This document shows, in pieces, positions 57,125 to 64,000 of a stretch of DNA of 64,000 nt. The translations under genes were made by a program, and so were the position numbers. Each line of letters begins with the position of its first letter. Within the stretch, counting starts at the first letter, position 1. The DNA is taken from contig CM030837.1 in assembly GCA_018105865.1 (NCBI GenBank), positions 10,980,725 to 11,044,724 on the forward strand. Reading direction: 5' to 3'. The stretch is from Metaphire vulgaris (Eukaryota > Annelida > Clitellata > Crassiclitellata > Megascolecidae). The notes under the pieces were generated by a model, which was not told where the DNA came from, ran no database searches, and worked only from the letters and a program-made list of their open reading frames with translations.

Positions 57125-58391
57125 CGACAGAATCACTCAACCGAAATGGCGCTCCTACACATTCTTACAGACGTGTTTAAAGCCGCTGATAAAGGCAAAG
57201 TAACCACGCTGATACTACTCGATTTCACAGCTGCTTTTGAATTGGTCGACCATGAAATTCTTCTGCAGAGGCTGTGCCTGAGGATGGGAATAGATGGTAC
57301 AGCCCTTCGATGGGTTAGATCATATTTAACCGATCGAGCACCACGCGTCTACTATCAGGGATTTGTGTCAAGTTCTAGAAAGATGCTCTGTGGTGTCCCA
57401 CAGGGGTCCCTTTTTGGGCCCCCTGCTTTTTACTATTCTTATTAGTGAACTTGAAAGTATTGTGCCTAATCATCAGCTCAACACACACTACTATGCTGAC
57501 GACATTCAACTATATCACTCTCACCATCCTGAGGATGCCAAACAAGCAGCTGGAATATTGTCTAAGGGCGTGGTGCAAATTCAGGCATGGCTTAACACAA
57601 ATAGACTTAAATTAAATCCTTCAAAGTCTGAACTGATATGCTTGGGACAGAGGCAGCAGATAAATAAAGTGATGCTGGACGAAATCAGAGTTGGTTCTGA
57701 TCTGATTGTGCGCTCAAAGGTGGTTCGGAATCTGGGTGTGATTCTTGATGAAAATCTGTCAATGGTCGATCCCATAAGTAGGGTTATATCACTAGGGTTC
57801 CTTGAATTGTGTAAACTAAGAACGATTATGACCTCGGTGACACGAGAAGTAGTACTGACTCTTGTTCATGCACTGATCTGCACACGGTTAGACTACTGTA
57901 ACAGTCTACTTGCTCAAATCAACATCACACAGCTAAAGAGGCTCCAATCATTACAGAATGCAGCGGCTCGCTTGATAACAGAGACGCGAAGGAACCAGCA
58001 CATTTTGCCAGTCCTTCGTGAGCTGCATTGGCTTCCAGTGATCTTCAGAAAAATTATCTCACTAGTGGACAAATGTCTTCGTGGTGATGCACCGGAATAC
58101 CTCAAAGCTGACTGCATGCTCGTCCGTTCATCAGACAGGTCATATGGTTTGAGATCAAGTGACACGCAATTACTTGTCATTCCTCGGACTAATTCAAAGT
58201 TTGGCGATCATGCGTTCTTGAGGCTTGGCCCAGCCTACTGGAACATGCTTCCATTGGAACTCCGGGATCGATTCACTACATGAGACATTTTCTTATCCAG
58301 ACTGAAGACGTTTCTTTTCGAACAATCAGCAGTGGCACTTTAGTGTCTTAAAGCGCCTTTTAATGAACTATCTATCTATCTATCTATCTAA
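57125..58391 (+). pseudogene. LINE family E, RT core to tail, (CTAT)n
   Basis: Frame 57146-57445 has LILLDFTAAFELVDHEILLQ. After a frameshift near 57410 a 306-codon frame carries 'GPLLFTILISELESI', YYADDIQLYHS (catalytic pair), LKLNPSKSELICLG, RLDYCNSLLAQINITQLKRL and LRELHWLPV. The 3' UTR ends AAAGCGCCTTTTAATGAA and (CTAT)n (58368-58391). It is 5'-truncated and begins abruptly at the HSTE block near 57125. Confidence 0.88.
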
Positions 58392-58608
58392 GCACAGCAT
58401 CAAATATTACACATGAACAATAAATCTTTTTTTTAAATTTCATATTCTTTTATTTCAATAATTAACTAAGAAACAATAATTAACTAAGAAACAATTTAGC
58501 TAAACAATTTAACTAACAATTTATTCTGTTATTTCTTATTCTTTTATTTCAATAATTCGTTTCAATAAATCATAATTAAAAATTCATTCAATAAATCATT
58601 ATTTAAAT

Positions 58609-58966
58609 CAGTGGTTCTCAACCTTTATAGTACCGCGACCCTTCAATTCAATTCCCCATGATGTGGCGACCCCCAACCGTAAAATTACTTTCATTCATAA
58701 TGTATTAATGTAAACTGTTAAAAATAATAATCCTACAACAATTAAAATGTTTGAAATCATTCTGATTCAATTGTCTACAATGCCTATCTTCGAATGGCAG
58801 CTATAGTAAAAACAACTAGTAACTACCAATGGGAAAATTTTGTACAATTACAAGTATTGCGCATCAAAGAAGAGACGACCCCATATTTCCAAAAGTTTCA
58901 GGCGACCCCTGGCAAATCGTCATTCGACCCCTGCCGGGGTCACGTCCCACAGGTTGAGAACCGCTG
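58609..58966. mobile_element. hAT-Charlie-like MITE, TSD ATTTAAAT
   Basis: The ends CAGTGGTTCTCAACC and GGTTGAGAACCGCTG are inverted with one mismatch. Subterminal GCGACCC / GGGGTCAC(G) fits the common hAT-Charlie pattern. The target duplication ATTTAAAT is perfect (58601-58608, 58967-58974). Length is 358 bp. Confidence 0.93.
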
Positions 58967-59113
58967 ATTTAAATGGTGATTATACAATTCTTATTTGAAT
59001 GTCAGTTCTTTTGAACCACAAAAAATTTTACTTACATAGTCTTTGGATGGCTTAACTATGTGTTATATTGCAGCAAAATTATTATATAAGCCAAGATAGC
59101 CTGAGGTCCAAAC

Positions 59114-59421
59114 AGTGGCGGTTCCAGGAATTCTTGGTGAAGGGGATAAAAAAATTTGTTTGAAGTTGGTGGGGAGATGCAATGTGAAGAAAAACAAGAA
59201 AAAAGAGAAAAAAGGTCATTGTTAGTAGTGTTTTGCTCACTAAATGTTAAGAAACCTTGCCAAAAAAGGCCGACAAGCAAGAAAAAGGTCATTTGCAGTA
59301 TTTTTCACTAAATTAAAAAAAAACTCACCGGAAAATCGGTTGACAAGCAAAAAAATAGGTCATCCGGAACTCCGGTGGGGGGGATGCATCCCCAGTCATC
59401 AATATGGTGGAACCGCCACTG
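59114..59421. mobile_element. hAT MITE, TIR CAGTGGCGGTTCCA
   Basis: The ends CAGTGGCGGTTCCA and TGGAACCGCCACTG are perfect 14-bp inverted repeats. The flanks GGTCCAAA and GGTTCAAT match at 6 of 8. The interior contains two near-repeats of AAAAAAGGTCATTT / CAAGCAAAAAAATAGGTCAT. Length is 308 bp. Confidence 0.88.
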
Positions 59422-59518
59422 GGTTCAATAACAAAGAATAGGTAGAGTATAAAAGTAGTTTCTCCAATAGTCGCTAGGTGGCGCTGATGGTAAGGTAGAT
59501 AGTTGATAGAATAAATAA

Positions 59519-59544
59519 ATTAATAATAATAATAATAATAATAA
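59519..59544. repeat. (TAA)n microsatellite
   Basis: About eight TAA units. No LINE 3' UTR precedes it clearly. Confidence 0.8.
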
Positions 59545-59819
59545 GTGAAGTCCCTTAGTAATAATAACTGCCTGAGAAGTATGTAAAAAGTCTAGGGAGG
59601 TTAAGTGTAGGGTATTCAGTAGGTGGAGCTAGTCGTCATTGAGTTATAGACCAATAGTTAGTTGCAGTTTAGCACACCTCCTTTAAGGTAGTATAGTAGT
59701 CCCATAAATAGAATTCCCACAGGTATATCTTAGCTTTACGGTTTATTCATTTCGTTCTACTTCCGGTGACGCTTTGTATACAAATATTTGCAAGTAACTG
59801 TACATGTCAAATAATTTTA

Positions 59820-60025
59820 AAATACCGCGCACGTGAATATACCGCACGGCCGCCCACACAGTCTGCAAAATCACATATACCGTGTGTGGTATATGCGCGA
59901 AAATACAATAACCCGCAACACCTAATACCGCGACATTTAGTCCCGGACATATAATCATAATCCTGCCGACAGATAATCCCGCGACAATTAATACAGCGAC
60001 ACTTAATCCCTTTAGTAAAAAAAAA
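59820..60025. repeat. Left array of a CGCGACACTTAATAC element with a nested ATACCGC repeat
   Basis: 59905-60015 holds ACCGCGACATTTAGTCC, CCCGCGACAATTAATAC and AGCGACACTTAATCCC units, the terminal array type of 51080-52784. Directly before it, ATACCGC-rich sequence (59822-59904) resembles the ends of the 10798-11678 element. Confidence 0.65.
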
Positions 60026-60059
60026 AGGTAAAGTTCATCCATAGGCTCTGTGCCCATAG

Positions 60060-60310
60060 GTGCCGGTGCTGATCCCCGGTTTCATGACCATCAATCCATA
60101 GGTGGCTAAGCCATTCATCAGCGGACGGTGGCCAGTCATTCTGCCGATCCTATGGTTACCTTCGCAATGTTGCCATTGCTACTCATTTTACCACCATGAA
60201 AAAGGCTGAGTCGACCTTTAGGGCTCCTGCGGGACTCGAACCCGCGACCTCCTGCTCCATCGTCCAACGTTGATAACTTCGTTGTTAACTCTGCTAACTT
60301 CCCGCCCCTT
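60060..60310 (-). repeat. Probable tRNA-derived SINE, minus strand
   Basis: On the minus strand, GGGCGGGAAGTTAGCAGAGT (A-box-like TTAGCAGAGTTAAC) and, 45 bases later, TCGCGGGTTCGAGTCCCGC (B box with perfect T-stem) lie as in a tRNA. The 5' strand of the acceptor stem does not pair with GGAGCCC, so a working tRNA is unlikely. The body (GGTAACCATAGGATCGGC ... CCGGGGATCAGCACCGGC) has GGTGCTGATCCCC in common with 18760. The 3' end is not defined. Confidence 0.6.
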
Positions 60311-60519
60311 TAGTACCCATATGTAAGCTCATATATATCCTAATCAGTATCTGAATAATAGTCACATTTGACAAAAAACAGACAGTTGACTTTGACGGCT
60401 AGTAGAGGAAGAATATAAGCTCATTTATATTGCATTGTTAATGATTTCCATTGTTACTTTCACGTTGACTGCCAATTAGCATTTTAAATAACACTACATG
60501 TTTTCTTCAATGTTGTCAC

Positions 60520-61015
60520 ATTTCATCATCTTCTTGGATAGCCAGCGGAGGGCTGTTGTGTTGCCTTGGAACCATGGCCAATGAGGAAGGCATGATGCCA
60601 CAGCGTGATAGGAGGAGTGTTGTTGCTGTCCCGACGGACTTGATCAATCCACCGGATCCTTGGCCGACCAAGAGAGCATCTGCAGGAAGGATCGGGACAA
60701 TGACCATATGACACGCCAACATGGGTGCTAAGGATTCAATGAACCAGGACATCTTTGTCGAAGTGGGCAATGTGGCCGAACAAAGCCAGTCAGTGCTTGC
60801 TTATATAATTCGGCAAGCAGAGGCATTTCACCTCAGAAAAGAACTTCTTGGTTCGTGATAAAGTCATACTATCAAATTCCCATGATGGAGCAGAGACATT
60901 TCGTATGGAAGGCTTCTATCTTACGAAGGTCTACAGAAAGTAGCATCCATGTTTCTGTGGCATAAAGCAGCACTGACATCACGAGGACCTTGTACAGACG
61001 AATCTTGAGAATCAG
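60520..61015 (-). pseudogene. RTE-like LINE C-terminal fragment (family of 24770-25482)
   Basis: The minus strand reads 'ILKIRLYKVLVMSVLLYATE', 'KIEAFHTKCLCSIMGI', 'YDFITNQEV' and, after frameshifts, SLGRPRIRWIDQVRRDSNNT and 'LWHHAFLIGHG'. It matches the second RTE family by motif order. Confidence 0.78.
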
Positions 61016-61019
61016 ATTT

Positions 61020-63623
61020 CAGCTTGAGAATCAGATTTCAGCTTGAGAAGATTAAAGGACCCGTGTATGTCGCAGGAGATCTTAACGTGCGGCTCGATCA
61101 TGAAGATGAGACAGCCACTCGTCAACTCGGAGAGCTCTTCACGACCTACAACTTCGTGTTCCAGAAGACTCAGGCAACGCACACCGGTGATGGTGTGCTT
61201 GATGTGGTCGCGTACCACAATGACACTGTTCCGCCACAGATCAGTGTTGTTGACGTAGGCCTGTCCCACCATCATCTGGTCCGATGGACAGTGCCGCTCA
61301 CCAGACCATGCCTGGTCTATGCTCCAGTCACACGTCGTGCTTGGCGCATGTTGGATACTTCCGTGCTCCGGAAGGAGCTAGTGATGTCAAGACTCTGCCA
61401 ACCAGAGTTATAGTCCTTGATGACCATCGACGAACTGGCTCAACTCTACGACCAGGAAATTACCGATATTGTGGAGAGACTGGTGCCGGAGACGACGATG
61501 AACTGTCGACGCCGCTCCTCTGACCCCTGGTTCGACGAGGAGTGTCGGATGGCCAAGAGGAAGTTACGGCTTGCTGAGCGGAAATCTCGGGAAGTTTACT
61601 TGGACCCGGATGACGCGGCAACGGCAGTAACCTGTTGGACGGAATGTCGGAGAGCCTACAGGCAACTGCTCCGCCAGAAACTTGAGGTCTTCTAGAGCGG
61701 TAAAGTCGACTCTGAACGAGCCGATCCTCGTCGTCTCTGGAAGTCTCTGAACACTCTACTCGGCCGTGGACGAACACCAGCTCACGGCACGCCTCCGGCA
61801 GACTCCTTTGCTGAATATCTCAGTGAGAAGGAAGCACGGGTTTGCGAGGCTACCGAGGCGCATGACCTGCCCACGCTTAACGCACGGTTCTCACAATGCC
61901 AATTCGGTTCGTTCCAGTCTCTGTCCCAAGACGACGTGGCATCGGTGATTCGAGCACTGCTGGACAAGCAGTGCGCCAGCGACCCTCTACCGACATTTCT
62001 TCTCAAGGAATCATCCAACCTACTCGTACCTTTTATCACTGAGCTATTTAACCGTTCGATGTCTGCTGGAATCGTACTGACGACTTTCAAGTCCGCCTAA
62101 ATCATTCCCAGACTTAAGAAACCCAGCTTGGATGCCGACGACATCAGGTCGTACAGACCGATTTCCAACTTGACAGTGCTGTCAAAGCTACTTGAGCGGC
62201 TCGTCTCTCAACAACTTATTCGGTACCTGAAGTCTTCCAATCTGCTCCCTGAGCTACAGTCTGCATATCGCGCTTACCATTCAATTGAAACCGCGGTGCT
62301 GAAAGTCACCTCGGATATTCTTCGAGCTTTGGATGCTGGGGACGTAGCGGTTCTGGTGCTGTTGGACCTCACCGCCACCTTCAATACTGTGGATCATGCT
62401 ACGTTGCTGCAAAAGATGGAAGTATCGTACGGGGTGGGCGGCTCTGTGCTTCAGTGGTTCTCCTCATACCTGGAGAACCGGATGCAGTACGTACGCTGTG
62501 CCGGTTCTACTACGCCGCCCACACGAGTAGTGCGTGGGGTCCCTGAGGGCTCCGTCCTGGGACCTATCCTCTTCGTACTATACGTTGCCAATATGGTGAG
62601 TATTGCCCAGCGGTTCGGGTTGCAAGCTCACCTCTATGCGGACGACACGCAAGTCTACGGGAGCTCCCATCCTGCGGCGATCCAGCAGCTTCAACAACAT
62701 GTCATGATGTGTTTAGCTGAGATGACCAGTTGGTTGAGGTCACATCGACTGCAGCTCAATGCTGCTAAGACGGAAGTGCTCTGGATGGCTGCTGAGAGAC
62801 AGAAACACTGGATACCGTCGTCTTGCATCTACATCAATGGAACTGAAGTGCAACCGGTGTCGATCGTGCGGAATTTAGGGATATATCTTGACAGTACATT
62901 ATCAATGAAGTCACATGTGGTAAATGTAGTGGCAGGGTGCTTCAAAGCCCTGCGGCTGATCAGGAGTATCCGTCGATCAGTGTCTGCCAATGGTCTTAAA
63001 ACACTGGTCTCTGCACTGGTGTTGTCCAAATTAGACTACGGCAATGCAACTCTCGCTGGACTACAGAAATACCTACATAACCATCTCCAGTTCGTCCTGA
63101 ACACTGCTGCGCGAGTGATATGCCAGGCCTCATTAGGCGATCACATTACTCCGCTGCTATGCGATCTGCACTGGTTGTCTGTGCCAGAGCAGATCCATTT
63201 CAAGCTGGCAACGTTGACCTTCCGTTGCCTGAATGGAGCCGGTCCAAAGTATCTTGCGTCCGAGCTGTCACGAGTGGCTGACCACGCAGGCCGGCAAAGA
63301 TTGAGATCGGCCGGATCCGCCTTATTGGTGGTCCCGAGGACACGCCTCCAAACCGTCGGAGATCGAGCATTTCCCGCGGCCGCCGCTCGGGCATGGAATT
63401 GTCTACCGCCATCAATACAGCTCTCTGCGACCTTGAATACTTTTAACCCCTTAACCATGTATTTAACTGTAACTCAATGTAAAATGGACGGATATATCCG
63501 GGATCCCCAGTTAAAGGGTTAAAGAGAGACTTAAAACATGGTTATATCGCACGAGTTATTTGTAACTTTGTAATGTGTTCACACAGTTCGTTTGGACGAG
63601 TTACCACATTAATCAGTACGTTG

Positions 63624-63685
<62 letters not shown>

Positions 63686-63690
63686 GGTGT
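61020..63690 (+). pseudogene. LINE family C, endonuclease plus RT, nearly full length
   Basis: The endonuclease part shows VYVAGDLNVRLD, LDVVAYHND and GLSHHHLVRWTVPLTR (Asp of the usual SDH replaced: SHHH). A linker frame (61417-61695) and a gap region lead to the 464-codon RT frame 62128-63522: SYRPISNLTVLSKLLERLVS, LLDLTATFNTVDHA (Asn for the usual Asp), GVPEGSVLGPILFVLYVANM, YADDTQVYGS (catalytic pair), LQLNAAKTEVLW, LDYGNATLAGLQKYL, LHWLSVPEQIHFKL. The 3' UTR ends in about 20 TAA units (63624-63684). Stops at 61411, 61693 and 62098 and the motif changes make it inactive. A 72-bp MITE sits at 63447-63518. Confidence 0.92.
63447..63518. mobile_element. 72-bp TTAA MITE inside the LINE
   Basis: TTAA flanks it (63443-63446, 63519-63522). 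The ends CCCCTTAAC and GTTAAAGGG are inverted. The LINE tail copy at 17335-17560 (minus strand) reads through this point without the insert. It resembles the ends of the other TTAA elements. Confidence 0.82.
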
Positions 63691-63838
63691 CTTCAGACAG
63701 CCATGGTTGATGTATATTGCTCCTGCATCCAACCACCTTATTAGCAGACTCGGTGATGATTGAACAGAATGTTGACCATTGTGATTCAACTTCAACTGGC
63801 AAATCTCCTAGGGCATGAAATCTGTTGCCACATTTGGC

Positions 63839-63891
63839 GAGGAATTTAGTGTCATGGTATTAAGTGTCGCAGGATTAACTGTCATGATACC
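63839..63891. repeat. Right terminus of a CGCGACACTTAATAC element
   Basis: On the minus strand it reads GGTATCATGACAGTTAATCC, then TGCGACACTTAATACC and ATGACACTAAATTCC, the terminal array of the 51080-52784 family. It may close the element opened at about 59905, with the SINE and LINEs between as later insertions, but the flanks do not show a duplication. Confidence 0.6.
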
Positions 63892-64000
63892 GAAACAATC
63901 CAGCAGTGTATCAAGACCATAGTGCTTTTGTTGGATAAGAAGTGTGTTGATATAACGGTTTGATTTCTGTCCTTTACAACATGATTTTGTCATTTACTGT

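Noticed and set aside
59030..59050. Minus-strand AAG-P-S-K-D-Y before GTAAGT, resembling the NKKSGDY part of the missing TTLL5 exon
   Set aside because: A stop lies four codons upstream, no HLTNYS block precedes it, and the donor phase (0) does not fit exon A, which needs a phase leaving two bases.
60200..60310. A tRNA gene on the minus strand
   Set aside because: The B box is good but the acceptor stem does not pair and the distance A-B is filled by irregular sequence; a SINE head is more likely.
63575..63802. Asn- and Ile/Leu-homopolymer frames over (TAA)n
   Set aside because: These are translations of the LINE tail microsatellite, not genes.

Overview
The window looks like intronic DNA of a transposon-rich animal genome. 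The only host gene I can defend is a tubulin polyglutamylase of the TTLL family, closest by memory to TTLL5, on the minus strand. Four short exons lie at 50310-50401, 45841-45948, 18842-18923 and 10488-10549. They splice in order with matching phases and encode consecutive conserved pieces of the ATP-grasp domain, including the [10 protein letters not shown] stretch. The introns between them are about 4.4, 26.9 and 8.3 kb and consist mostly of transposable elements. The first and last exons of the gene must lie outside the window. The organism is a metazoan, but I cannot place it further. The mix of CR1/L2-like and RTE-like LINEs, hAT, P, TTAA-target and Mutator-like elements suggests an invertebrate or basal deuterostome with large introns.

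Layout. 1-10487 (downstream of the last visible exon): a LINE tail, a Ty3/gypsy remnant whose 3' LTR holds a hAT nested in a hAT, several truncated LINEs, and an LTR element with a recognisable polypurine tract. 10550-18841: a TIR element with purine and pyrimidine arms, a LINE broken by a hAT, and a three-level nest inside a degenerate hAT that still shows transposase sequence on the minus strand. 18924-45840 (the 27-kb intron): one minus-strand RTE-like LINE opened by a solo LTR, a LINE-tailed retroelement and a 6.3-kb hAT, which itself holds a hAT, a TTAA element, a LINE and more; then LINE/RTE/MITE nests, a P-superfamily transposase remnant split by two LINEs, a minus-strand LINE and a 300-bp tandem duplication. 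45949-50309 and 50402-64000: more hAT, Mutator-like and TTAA elements and LINEs, ending in a long EN-RT LINE at 61020-63690.

Nesting is documented by target-site duplications (8 bp hAT, 9 bp Mutator-like, TTAA, 4 bp LTR), by reading frames restored when an insert is skipped, and by empty sites in sister copies inside this window. None of the retrotransposon or transposase ORFs is intact. Apart from the four TTLL exons, one exon-like segment (56784-57031) and one unidentified ORF (13893-14160), I see no host coding sequence. Statements of family membership rest on motif recognition, not on a database search.
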